Source: Superficieibacter sp. HKU1
GTDB taxonomy: Bacteria; Pseudomonadota; Gammaproteobacteria; Enterobacterales; Enterobacteriaceae
DNA length: 64,000 bases
Assembly: GCF_029319185.1 (NCBI RefSeq)
Contig: NZ_CP119754.1
Coordinates: forward strand, 1,178,001 to 1,242,000
Direction: 5' to 3'
Shown here: positions 53,119-61,541 of the stretch, in pieces
Numbering within the stretch: the stretch's first letter is position 1
Layout of the letters: the number at the start of each line of letters is the position of its first letter
Notes under the pieces: generated by a model
What the model was told of the DNA's origin: nothing
What the model saw: only the letters and a program-made list of their open reading frames with translations
Database searches by the model: none
Translations under genes and position numbers: made by a program

Positions 53119-54996
53119 TTAATGTGCTTCCGCTTGCTTCTGGCGTCCGTCAACCCACGGGAATTCAGCGATGCGAATACGCGCGCAGCCGTAAGGCACC
53201 AGCGTAACCGTCGACGGGCACGACATTGCGTCGTAGGCCGGGCTGTTCGGCACCGGTCCCGCTGAGTTATCCACGAGTTTCCAGGCGGGCAGACGACGAG
53301 CGCTGGCGCGTAAGGTCAGCGGGGCACTGGTGAGTGCGAACGGTTTTTCGCCAGAAGGCTGGTAGTGAATGTCAAAAATCTCCGCGCCGGTTTCCGGTTG
53401 AACGTCCAGCGCATAGTTCCAGGTCGAACGTGGACGCACTTCCCAGTCGCCGGTTACCGCCCCACCGGGAATTTTTTCCCAGATTTCGCCGGGCGTCAGC
53501 GCCATCAGCAGCGGACCGTAATAGAGGCTGACCGCATTATGGTTACGTGGCTCAACCATGACCTCACGCTCAAAAGTGACGGTCACATTGTCTCCGGTCT
53601 GCCACTGCCGGGTAAGAGGCAAATAGCCGCTTTCATTCACATCGGGCAGGGTATTACCGTTGAGAGTAATAAGCGCACCGCGGCTCCATTGCGGTAGGCG
53701 TAGCCACAGGGTTTTCTCTCCGGCAGGGGCGGAATGTACCGTAAAAATCAGATCGGTGTTGAAGGGATAATCAGTATCCAGCGACACTTTCCAGTCGCCT
53801 GATTCAGCGCGTGCCGGAGCATACATCATGCAGGCCAGATCGTCCTGACCAACGCGCATAAACAGGCTATTGCAGAATTTCGGCCAGCCCTGATGATAAT
53901 TCGCGGTGCAGCAACCGAAGTTAGGCTCCAGACCGAAGGTATTACATTCATCGCCACTATAGGTCCAGTTACGCTGGGCAACGCTGGCGGCAATTTGGTT
54001 CGGCTGTTGATGGTACTGGTGCGCCATCATATCCGCCGTGATCCCGGCAGGAAGGGCGTTAAACGCGATGCGTTCGAGACGATCGGCAAACTGCGCAGCG
54101 CCGTAAATTCGTAGCAGATTTTCCAGCGAATACATTAACTCGACAATCGCGCATAACTCCACGCCCTGTTCCGGCGCGGTGCCTGCCAGCCATTCGTCGC
54201 CGGAGAACATGCCCTGCGCCTGACCATGGTGGCGATCGAGTTCGTTAAAGCAGCGCTCAATTTCCGTCAGCCGCTCGCGCTGTTGATGAATATCATCATG
54301 CATGGCGGAATATTTCATCCCCATTGCCACGTTAACAACATGGGTAAAATGCGAGAAATAATTCACCGGGCCCGTGGGTAAATGGTTGAGGATAAAGTCA
54401 GGCCAGTGATTTCCCTGTTCCAGCAAAAGGGTGGCAAGTTCGGGTAATTTTTCATCGTCGGGTAGCTGTTTCCAGGCCCACAAGACCGTCAGAACATTAT
54501 CGGCGGCGCGTGCTTTTCCCCAGTCGCTTAGCGGACGCTGCGGCAGATGACGCAGCTGGTAATGAAAATAACGCTGCATAAAAGGCAGAACGCGGGGATC
54601 GCTGGTGGCATCAGCGTATTGCATCAATACTTTCAGCGCTACCATGCGCGGCCACCAGTCATCATTTTGCCGGGGACCAAACCAGCCCCCGGCATCCTGA
54701 CTATTGAGCATCCATTCAATCCACTTCTGCGTTTTTTTAATCAGCTTTTCGTCATGCAGGCAGTACGCCAGCGGAAGCAGCCCGTCCAGATAATAAGGGC
54801 CGCGCTCCCAGTGCTCGCCGCTACCGCCCAACCAGCCGCTGTTTTCGCCCACATCGGGCCAGACGTCTTCCAGCTGTCCGGAAAGGCCCTGCGCCTGCAA
54901 TGTTAACTGACGCTTCAGCCATCCAAGAGGTTGAATATTACCCGGATTAATAAATGACAGTGTTCCAGGAATAGCAGATACCGTGTTTAGCTTCAT
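53119..54996 (-). CDS. DUF1680/GH127-type glycosidase (beta-L-arabinofuranosidase-like)
   Basis: The 625-residue protein has the DUF1680 architecture of family GH127 and its relatives (such as GH146): an alpha/alpha barrel followed by beta-sandwich domains. Characterised members are mostly beta-L-arabinofuranosidases using a zinc-bound cysteine nucleophile. Candidate active-site residues are E280-x-C282, E350-C351 and C362-C363 (GCCTANYHQGWP). I start at 54996 with GGAGATC upstream; the longer frame overlaps the permease gene. No signal peptide. Whether it falls in GH127, GH146 or an uncharacterised branch needs a phylogeny. Confidence 0.85.
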   Translation of the reverse strand: MKLNTVSAIPGTLSFINPGNIQPLGWLKRQLTLQAQGLSGQLEDVWPDVGENSGWLGGSGEHWERGPYYLDGLLPLAYCLHDEKLIKKTQKWIEWMLNSQDAGGWFGPRQNDDWWPRMVALKVLMQYADATSDPRVLPFMQRYFHYQLRHLPQRPLSDWGKARAADNVLTVLWAWKQLPDDEKLPELATLLLEQGNHWPDFILNHLPTGPVNYFSHFTHVVNVAMGMKYSAMHDDIHQQRERLTEIERCFNELDRHHGQAQGMFSGDEWLAGTAPEQGVELCAIVELMYSLENLLRIYGAAQFADRLERIAFNALPAGITADMMAHQYHQQPNQIAASVAQRNWTYSGDECNTFGLEPNFGCCTANYHQGWPKFCNSLFMRVGQDDLACMMYAPARAESGDWKVSLDTDYPFNTDLIFTVHSAPAGEKTLWLRLPQWSRGALITLNGNTLPDVNESGYLPLTRQWQTGDNVTVTFEREVMVEPRNHNAVSLYYGPLLMALTPGEIWEKIPGGAVTGDWEVRPRSTWNYALDVQPETGAEIFDIHYQPSGEKPFALTSAPLTLRASARRLPAWKLVDNSAGPVPNSPAYDAMSCPSTVTLVPYGCARIRIAEFPWVDGRQKQAEAH

Positions 54997-55027
54997 GCTC
55001 GATCTCCATGAAATAATAAGTAGTGGA

Positions 55028-55897
55028 TTAGCCTTTCGTGGCACCGCTGGTTAATCCGCTGACATAATGCTTTTGCAGAAACAGGAAAATAATGATGCAG
55101 GGCAGCATGGTGAACGTGGTGCTGGCCTGAAGTAAGCCCCAGTTAACGGTGCCGTACTGCCCGGTACTGGTGGTAAACAGTAAAATCGGCAAGGTGTAGT
55201 TCCCGGAGTCGGTCATAAATACCAGCGCCACCAGGAACTCATTCCATGCGGCAATAAACGTGGTGACGATAACCGTGACAATGCCCGGGGAAATCATGGT
55301 CGGCATGACCCGGAAAAGAATTTTTAGCGGTGAGCAACCGTCAAGTTGCGCCGCTTCGTCTATTTCTTTGGGAATACTGTCAAAGGTGTTACGCATCATA
55401 AAAACGCTAAACGGCAGCTGGAAGGTGATATAAACCAGCACCAGCCCGATAATGTTATTTTGCAGCCCCATTTTGGTGATAATAATAAATAACGGCGTCA
55501 ATATAGGTTGAAAAGGGATCATCATCGTTAACAGGATGATGACAAAAAAGACATTCTTACCGCGAAAGGTAAAGCGTGAGAAACCGTAGCCAGCCAGCGT
55601 GGATAAGGTCACCGTTCCGATCACCGTGAGAAATGACACTATCCCTGAAAGCATAATTGAGCGGGTCATACTGTTATTGGAAAGCAACAGTTCACTGAAA
55701 TTATCGATAGTGAAAATAGACGGCCACCATGTCGGTGGCGTCATCACCAGATCGCCAGGCATTTTCAACGACGAAATAAATACGCACGCTAAAGGATACA
55801 GAAAGCCAATCACTAACAGGCCGTTAACCGCATAGAATAAGATCCCGGTAAGTGTGTTTCTCTTGCGGTTAAACTGTAAAACGACGTCGTTGCTCAT
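55028..55897 (-). CDS. Sugar ABC transporter permease (MalG/UgpE type)
   Basis: A 289-residue CUT1 permease with six hydrophobic spans. The ATPase contact loop is IPKEIDEAAQLDGCSPLKILFRVMPTM, the classic EAA motif. It ends 31 bases before the GH127-type gene and starts two bases after the first permease gene ends, so the pair is translationally coupled. Substrate inferred to be an oligosaccharide. Confidence 0.9.
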   Translation of the reverse strand: MSNDVVLQFNRKRNTLTGILFYAVNGLLVIGFLYPLACVFISSLKMPGDLVMTPPTWWPSIFTIDNFSELLLSNNSMTRSIMLSGIVSFLTVIGTVTLSTLAGYGFSRFTFRGKNVFFVIILLTMMIPFQPILTPLFIIITKMGLQNNIIGLVLVYITFQLPFSVFMMRNTFDSIPKEIDEAAQLDGCSPLKILFRVMPTMISPGIVTVIVTTFIAAWNEFLVALVFMTDSGNYTLPILLFTTSTGQYGTVNWGLLQASTTFTMLPCIIIFLFLQKHYVSGLTSGATKG

Positions 55898-55899
55898 GA

Positions 55900-56868
55900 T
55901 TAAGCCCGTCCCTCTTTATCGCGTAAGAACCAGATTTGCAAAATGCTAATAACCATTAAGATGAATAGCTGGACAATGGATAACGCAGCGCCATAACCCA
56001 TGCGGCCATAAATAAAGGAGTTGTTGTAAATATAAAATACGCTGGTGATGGTTTTATCCATCGGGCCGCCATTGGTAATAATATAAAACTGATCGAAAGC
56101 CAGCAGCGAGCCGGATACCGAGAGGATCAGCGTTAGCATAAAAGTGCGCCGCATCAGCGGCAGCGTGATGTAGCGTAGCCGCCGCCAGCCCGTAGCGCCA
56201 TCGACCTGCGCCGCATGATAAATATCTTTATCTATTCCCTGTAGGCCCACCAGCAGCAGGATCATGTTAAAACCCGCAGTTTTCCATAGCACCATCGCTA
56301 TAACGACCAGGAAGCTGGCATTAAAGGAATCCTGATAAATCACCGGTACATCATACAATCCCAGCGAGACGCCGAGGTAATTCAGCAGCCCGTAGCGGGG
56401 GTCGAGCAACCAGCGCCACATAATACTGGCCGCGCCAAAACCAATTACCGTAGGCAGAAAGTAGACGCTGCGAAAAAACGCGACGCCGGGCTTGTTATTC
56501 TCTTTTACCAGCGATGCCATGACCATCGACAGAATAAATATCAACGGCGTAATAATGATGGCATAGATAAACGTAAATTTTAATGCATGCCAGAAAATAT
56601 CATCATCAATAATATTAAGATAATTTGTCAGACCAATGAATTTAGTTTTGCCAAACAGCGGCCATTTATAAAAAGACATCCATGCGGTCATAATGAGCGG
56701 AGTAATAAAGAACAGCCCTACAACGATCAGTACCGGCAGGATGAACAAAAATCCCAGAAATCCCTTAGTATTGTTCTTACGAAATTTCAGCCCGGACAAT
56801 GCAGCATTTTTTTGTTGAAGCCATTGCTGAAAGCGCTGGGGCTGATATTCTTCTGTTTGTATAGACAT
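55900..56868 (-). CDS. Sugar ABC transporter permease (MalF/UgpA type)
   Basis: A 322-residue CUT1 permease whose first span is FLFILPVLIVVGLFFITPLIMTAWMSF and whose EAA loop reads IDKDIYHAAQVDGATGWRRLRYITLPLM. I start at 56868 (MSIQTEEYQPQRF) with GAGGCG upstream; the 20 codons further upstream include the intergenic hairpin. About 50 hydrophilic residues precede the first span, longer than in UgpA. Confidence 0.89.
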   Translation of the reverse strand: MSIQTEEYQPQRFQQWLQQKNAALSGLKFRKNNTKGFLGFLFILPVLIVVGLFFITPLIMTAWMSFYKWPLFGKTKFIGLTNYLNIIDDDIFWHALKFTFIYAIIITPLIFILSMVMASLVKENNKPGVAFFRSVYFLPTVIGFGAASIMWRWLLDPRYGLLNYLGVSLGLYDVPVIYQDSFNASFLVVIAMVLWKTAGFNMILLLVGLQGIDKDIYHAAQVDGATGWRRLRYITLPLMRRTFMLTLILSVSGSLLAFDQFYIITNGGPMDKTITSVFYIYNNSFIYGRMGYGAALSIVQLFILMVISILQIWFLRDKEGRA

Positions 56869-56894
56869 TTCAACGCCTCGCCGACAGGCGATCC

Positions 56895-56914
56895 GCCAGC
56901 AGCTACGCGCTGGC
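56895..56914. terminator. Hairpin between binding-protein and permease genes
   Basis: GCCAGC pairs with GCTGGC across 8 bases in the 78-base gap after the sugar-binding protein gene. Such stems after binding-protein genes commonly favour higher yield of the binding protein than of the permeases. Confidence 0.5.
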
Positions 56915-56946
56915 AGAAGCCCTGTCATATCACGGTTCTATTAAAT

Positions 56947-58197
56947 TTACTGTTCTGATCTTTTTAAAATTTGCTTAATTTTCTGATCGGCCGTTTTCAG
57001 CGCGTTATCCACATCGCCTTCAAAAACGGATTTTTGTATCAGCGTCAGCAGCGGGCTGTTAGGGGCATTAATGGTTTCATTATAAGGGACTAAATAAGGC
57101 ACATGTCCTTTAGCCAGCGCTTTACTGGCCAGTAAATATTTGGCATCTTTTTGGCTGTACGGATTTTCGCTGGCGTCCTGGCGTGTGGGAATATAGCCAT
57201 TTTTCGCCAGTACGTCGATCTGCGTTTCTTTCGATAAGGTCCAGTTGATAAAATCAATGGCCTCTTTCTCATGCTTGCTGCCGACAGGAATGGCAAAAGC
57301 GTCGCCGCCGGAGAAAGAGGCCCAGTCGCCTTTTTTCTCTCCCGGGAAGTAGGCTACGCCATAGTCAATGTCAGGGTAGTTGTCTTTAAAGACTTTAAAG
57401 GTGAATGCCCCTGAACCCACCATGCCGATTTTCCCCGAGGCAAACGAATCGTTCAGGGCGGAATCGGCGCGGGAGAGCGGCGATATCAACCCATCTTTGT
57501 ACATGTTGTGGAAAAAGGTGAGCGTTTTTTTATTATTTTCCGAGTTCACGACCGGGGTTTTGCCGTCAGCGGAAACCAGATCGCCGCCGTTGGCCCAAAG
57601 GTAGGGTACAAAGGTAAATGCCAGACAGCCGGAACATCCGCCGGGGAGCGCAAAACCGTAATAGCCGTCGCCAAGTTTGGTGATCTTCTCGGCATCCTCG
57701 CGTAATTCCTGTAGCGTTTCCGGCGGCCTTTCGGGATCGAGTCCGGCCTGACGGAAAAGCTTTTTATTGTAATAGAGGAAAGACGATTCGGCGGCAAAGG
57801 GCACGCCGTAAATATGGCCTTCATAGCTACCGATAGCTTTCAGCGTGTCGCTAAACTGGCCTATATAATCTTTGTTGCCAATGTGGTCCGTCAGATCCAT
57901 CAGTTGTTCTGAGCGGTTAAGCTCGGGGAAATAGACAATATCAAGCGCTACCAGATCGGGAGGATTTCCGGCGGCAATGGACGAGCTCAGTTTAGACATT
58001 AATGAGGAGTTAGGAATGATATTCAGGCGGACATTCACCCGATCCTGAGATTTATTGTATTCATTAACAATAACCTCCAGAGATGACTGATCGCCACGCC
58101 CCCAAAAAGTTATTGTTTCTTTTGCCTGCACGATGCCAGTTAATGAAGCGGAAATAATACATGCGGCAACGGCGGTATGGACAAATTTAGAAATCAT
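56947..58197 (-). CDS. Sugar ABC transporter substrate-binding protein
   Basis: A 416-residue family 1 solute-binding protein. The signal peptide is MISKFVHTAVAACIISASLT to QA (about residue 25), followed by ETITFWGRGDQSSLEVIVNEYNKS, and later DLVALDIVYFPEL and INWTLSKETQIDVLAKNGYIPTR, all typical of CUT1 oligosaccharide binders. There is no lipobox. I use the ATG at 58197, with TAGGGGA upstream; the longer frame runs into the regulator gene. It is the first structural gene, 16 bases after the regulator stop. Confidence 0.91.
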   Translation of the reverse strand: MISKFVHTAVAACIISASLTGIVQAKETITFWGRGDQSSLEVIVNEYNKSQDRVNVRLNIIPNSSLMSKLSSSIAAGNPPDLVALDIVYFPELNRSEQLMDLTDHIGNKDYIGQFSDTLKAIGSYEGHIYGVPFAAESSFLYYNKKLFRQAGLDPERPPETLQELREDAEKITKLGDGYYGFALPGGCSGCLAFTFVPYLWANGGDLVSADGKTPVVNSENNKKTLTFFHNMYKDGLISPLSRADSALNDSFASGKIGMVGSGAFTFKVFKDNYPDIDYGVAYFPGEKKGDWASFSGGDAFAIPVGSKHEKEAIDFINWTLSKETQIDVLAKNGYIPTRQDASENPYSQKDAKYLLASKALAKGHVPYLVPYNETINAPNSPLLTLIQKSVFEGDVDNALKTADQKIKQILKRSEQ

Positions 58198-58213
58198 AAA
58201 ATCCCCTAATTTG

Positions 58214-59239
58214 TTACGCTTGAGAATATTTACAACTTGATTCTCCGGGTTGTAAGTAGCAGGGGACCATAATTTTCCCTCTGCGATCCTGACCATCGAT
58301 TTTTTCTATTAAACACTCACCGGCAATGCGGCCTAATTCTTTCAGCTGAAAATCAATACTGCTGAGCGTGGGGCGGCACAGTTCCGTAATGACCTGCCAG
58401 TTATCAAAGCTCACCACCGACACATCGCCGGGGACGGATTTAGGGTATTCATATAATGCCTGCAGTACGCCATGACCAATTAAATCATTGCCGGTAATGA
58501 CGCCGTCAATCTCAATGCCCTGAGCCAGAAGATCGCGTATGGCGCTGTAGCCATGTTGCGAGGTCCAGCTTCCGTAGCAGAGAGGGAAACCAGGCAGGCC
58601 CTGTGCCATCAGCATCTTCTGGCAGCCCGCTGCGCGCTGCTGTACGGCCATAAAATGCTCGGGTCCGGTAATGTGTACAATGTTTTTGCAACCCTGCTCG
58701 ATCAGATGCTGACAGGCCAGTTCACCTGCGCCGAAGTCGTCAGGCAACACGCACATGGCATTGTCGTCATCAACATCGGTATAGGCATAGACTACGGGCG
58801 TATTATTTTTTAAATACAGCGGTTCGCGTTTATCCGTTTTGGCGGCGGTAACAATAATGCCATCTACATGTTTTGCTAATAAGGAGTCGATATGCCGTTT
58901 AAATTCCTGCGGCGAACCGCTGGCATTACACAGAAAAACAGAGATTTGCGCCTCCGCCAGCGCGCTCTCAATTCCTTTCAAAATAGGCAAACTAAATCGC
59001 CCGTAGCCATCGCTGGATAATAAGCCGATGGTATACGTTTTCTTTTGATGCAGCGAGCGGGCCAGTTCGCTGGGGCGATAATCCATATCATTAATGACTC
59101 GCGTAATTTTAGCTTTGGTATGCTGACTAATCGACCCGGTGCCATTCATCACTTTAGATACGGTACTAATACTGACGTTAGCCGCGCTGGCAATATCTTT
59201 TATTGTGATGCGGTTTTTGTTATCTGCTTTTTTCATCAT
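58214..59239 (-). CDS. LacI-family transcriptional repressor of the sugar operon
   Basis: A LacI/GalR regulator of about 341 residues with the N-terminal helix-turn-helix ITIKDIASAANVSISTVSKVMNGTGSIS and hinge DYRPSELARSLHQKKT, then a periplasmic-binding-protein-like effector domain (TIGLLSSDGYGRFSLPILKGIESAL, DGVITGND). I start at the ATG pair 59234-59239; the 47 upstream codons read through the operator and are unconserved. It is the first gene of the same-strand sugar operon. It probably senses the imported sugar or a breakdown product. Confidence 0.9.
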   Translation of the reverse strand: MMKKADNKNRITIKDIASAANVSISTVSKVMNGTGSISQHTKAKITRVINDMDYRPSELARSLHQKKTYTIGLLSSDGYGRFSLPILKGIESALAEAQISVFLCNASGSPQEFKRHIDSLLAKHVDGIIVTAAKTDKREPLYLKNNTPVVYAYTDVDDDNAMCVLPDDFGAGELACQHLIEQGCKNIVHITGPEHFMAVQQRAAGCQKMLMAQGLPGFPLCYGSWTSQHGYSAIRDLLAQGIEIDGVITGNDLIGHGVLQALYEYPKSVPGDVSVVSFDNWQVITELCRPTLSSIDFQLKELGRIAGECLIEKIDGQDRRGKIMVPCYLQPGESSCKYSQA

Positions 59240-59583
59240 TCTTGAGCCGACGCGATTGTTATGGCTGTGATTATAAAAAAGGGAAAACGTTTTCCTATTC
59301 GGTTTTAAGTAGAGTGAGAATACGATCACAAATATATACACAGAATGACAGATAACGTGATCCGGATAGCGTTTATACAATATTAAATATATTGTTTAAA
59401 TGAATGAGATGTCTATTTGTATATTCGATGGATATATTTTTTGAGGTTTATTAATTTGAATGAAGGATGATTTATTTAATATTATTGATGATGTGATTAT
59501 ATAAAGGGCAGCGGCGGAGGGAAAAACTGTAAATAGTCCCCGATAAGTCGACATCCTTGTCGGCCTGCCGGGGAAACAGGGTA
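59240..59583. other. Promoter region of the sugar operon and tsx 3' flank
   Basis: These 344 bases are strongly AT-rich between 59320 and 59510. They contain the LacI-type palindrome at 59282 and, next to tsx, an imperfect stem CCCCGATAAGTCGACA.. ..TGCCGGGG (about 59538-59573) that may end tsx transcription. I see no ORF. yajD, found here in K-12, is absent. Confidence 0.6.
59282..59295. promoter_or_regulatory. Perfect 14-bp LacI/GalR-type operator
   Basis: GGAAAACGTTTTCC is a perfect palindrome with a central CpG, the usual form of LacI-family operators. It lies 43 bases upstream of the repressor start codon, where it would control the whole downstream operon, including the repressor itself. 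Confidence 0.75.
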
Positions 59584-60438
59584 TTAGAAGTTATACCCTG
59601 CAACTAAATACCAGCCGAAGCCGTTAGATTTGATCGGCTCTGCCTGCCATACCGGCTGATCGCCATCGTTCCACTGACCACCGTTATGGAAGTAACGCGC
59701 GACCACAGAGTAGTGCCAGTGATCGTAGTTCAGCGCCAGAACGTGACTGGAGGCGATGGAGTTGCTGGTACGATATTGATCGTCGCCGAGATCTGAACCC
59801 CAGTCAAAGTTGGTGAAGCCGATATAGCTCAGGTGGCCGCCCCAGACGTCGGTGATCGGTACAAAGTATTTAATTTTGAAGCGGTAGCCGTCCCACTCGT
59901 TTTCGTTAGAGGCACCGTAGTTTTGCCACTGATACTTGGCATAAATGTTCAGATTAAGGCCAATCGGCAGACCGGTTTCTACGTCGGTGCCCAGACCCAT
60001 ATACCAGGTGCTCTGGCGACCCGCTTCGTTACGACCCATATCGTAGATATAGTTGTTGGCGAAATACCACTCTTTGAACGGACCAACGCTCAGGTCGGAG
60101 TTGGTCAGCTTATCGATTGAAAAGCGCGGTTCGATTTCGGTAAACAGTGGCGAACCGTGGTTCCAGATGCCGCGTGAATCGCCGTCACCGCCGAAGAAAC
60201 GCGGCGCATCCACATAGCCGTAGAAGTCAAACCAGTCTTTTTTAGCGAACGCTTCATATTCCAGATAGGTATCGTTACGCAACGCAGGCCCAAAGCGGGT
60301 GTGATAGCTGCCGACGACGTTAACGCTCTGATGCCACCAGTCGGAGAGGAACTGCGGTTTTTCCGCTTCGGCTGCCTGAGCGGTGAAGCCAGAAGAGAGC
60401 GCCAGCACTGCGCCTGCTGCAAGAATTGTATGTTTCAT
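59584..60438 (-). CDS. tsx: Nucleoside-specific outer membrane channel Tsx
   Basis: Tsx is a 12-stranded beta-barrel that takes up nucleosides; it is also the receptor of colicin K and T6-like phages in E. coli. The 284-residue protein has a signal peptide ending AQA, the conserved SDWWHQSVNVVGSYHTRFGP and the terminal aromatic GYNF. It is about ten residues shorter than K-12 Tsx: one deletion follows GSDLGDD (residues about 214-222), and the segment before the last strand is also changed (QWNDGDQPVWQAEPIKSNGF). Confidence 0.95.
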   Translation of the reverse strand: MKHTILAAGAVLALSSGFTAQAAEAEKPQFLSDWWHQSVNVVGSYHTRFGPALRNDTYLEYEAFAKKDWFDFYGYVDAPRFFGGDGDSRGIWNHGSPLFTEIEPRFSIDKLTNSDLSVGPFKEWYFANNYIYDMGRNEAGRQSTWYMGLGTDVETGLPIGLNLNIYAKYQWQNYGASNENEWDGYRFKIKYFVPITDVWGGHLSYIGFTNFDWGSDLGDDQYRTSNSIASSHVLALNYDHWHYSVVARYFHNGGQWNDGDQPVWQAEPIKSNGFGWYLVAGYNF

Positions 60439-60844
60439 AGTTATGCCACTGTTTGAAAAATCCCTGACGGGAATGAAAAAAGATGACTACGCGTTACTAA
60501 ATATGTCGAATTTCTGTGGTGCCTATTATAAGAATCATTGCTCACAAAAATATGTGTTGTTTCACATTCCTGTCACACACGTAATCGATTGCGTTCACGT
60601 TTGCGTACATTAACGGCGGCGATTGTACTGATAAGGGAGGTTGTTGCCAATATTTACTGAATTTAAATAAGTATGAGTGATGGTTACGGTCAGACGGTAA
60701 TCAGAAAGATAATGACCAGCAAAGGCGGAGTTATAACGGCGTGCAGTAAAATAAACAGGTACGGGGCAATCGGCGCAAAGCCCAACCCAACTGATACGTC
60801 GGGTTGGGGCGGTTAACCTGCGCCTGAACGCTTACTGACGGTTA
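60439..60844. other. tsx-yajI intergenic region
   Basis: These 406 bases hold the tsx promoter next to tsx, including TGTGACAGGAATGTGAAA on the minus strand (about 60560-60580), which may contain CRP half-sites, though the match is not a full palindrome. Near yajI lies the hairpin CCCAACCC/GGGTTGGG at 60781-60808. A short hydrophobic frame at 60690-60785 (minus, TTG start) is not called as a gene. Confidence 0.5.
60781..60808 (-). terminator. Hairpin downstream of yajI
   Basis: CCCAACCC (60781-60788) pairs perfectly with GGGTTGGG (60801-60808), 36 bases after the yajI stop on the minus strand. A short T stretch (GGGCTTTG) follows. Confidence 0.55.
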
Positions 60845-61387
60845 TCAGGGTTGTTGCGCGGGCTGAATATCATGGATTCGAACGAAACCTAATTGCTCAG
60901 GCGTAATGCCGTTAAGCTGGAGCGGAATATCAACATCGCTCGGAGCCAGCGTGCTGGCCGGAGCATTGATCAGCTGGTTCTGGACGTTAACTTCCCGGTA
61001 ATCCTGCGTAGTGCCCTGAAGCTGTCCCCATTCCACCGTGCCGCTGAAGGCCGGTAAAGGTTCGTTAGACTCCCCCTGAATGCGTAGCGTCAGGCGCGTA
61101 CCGTCCGCGTTCGGAGCGATGTTGGCCAGCGACATGCGCAGCATGCCGATCTGACTGTTCAGGCGGGCTGGCGTATTCGCTCCCGGCAGCAGATAAACGC
61201 CGCTGGCCGATTTTTTATTGAGCGTATTTTGCTGAGTGATTTTTACCGTTTCCTGATTAAGCTGCGTCATCTCTTTATTGAGCGTACTGACGCTCTGATG
61301 CAGCTGGCGAACTTCACTTTGCGGTGCGCAGGCGGTCAAAGCAAACAGACCTCCCAGGGCAAAAACTTTTAAATAACGTCTTGTCAT
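60845..61387 (-). CDS. yajI: Lipoprotein YajI (DUF3251)
   Basis: The 180-residue lipoprotein has the lipobox LTAC (acylated Cys at residue 20) after GGLFA, a coiled-coil-like heptad segment SEVRQLHQSVSTLNKEMTQLN, and the DUF3251 body ending FVRIHDIQPAQQP. I use the ATG at 61387 because it gives a normal lipoprotein signal; the longer frame from 61468 does not. Function is unknown. It is divergent from nrdR. Confidence 0.9.
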   Translation of the reverse strand: MTRRYLKVFALGGLFALTACAPQSEVRQLHQSVSTLNKEMTQLNQETVKITQQNTLNKKSASGVYLLPGANTPARLNSQIGMLRMSLANIAPNADGTRLTLRIQGESNEPLPAFSGTVEWGQLQGTTQDYREVNVQNQLINAPASTLAPSDVDIPLQLNGITPEQLGFVRIHDIQPAQQP

Positions 61388-61541
61388 CGTGTCGATCCCT
61401 TCAAAAGGACAATTATTGTCATTATGGTAGAGGATAACGGCGCGGCTGCCATCGATCCATAGTCTCAAAAAGCTCTTCCTTTGTAGTCCCGCCAGTTCAG
61501 GGTAAACTATAGGTCACATTCACCCTTCGTCAGGACGCGAT

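Noticed and set aside
60690..60785. Hydrophobic 31-codon minus-strand frame (YLFILLHAVITPPLLVIIFLITV) between tsx and yajI
   Set aside because: It could be a tiny membrane protein, but the only start is TTG inside the yajI terminator-like hairpin and no ribosome binding site is visible.
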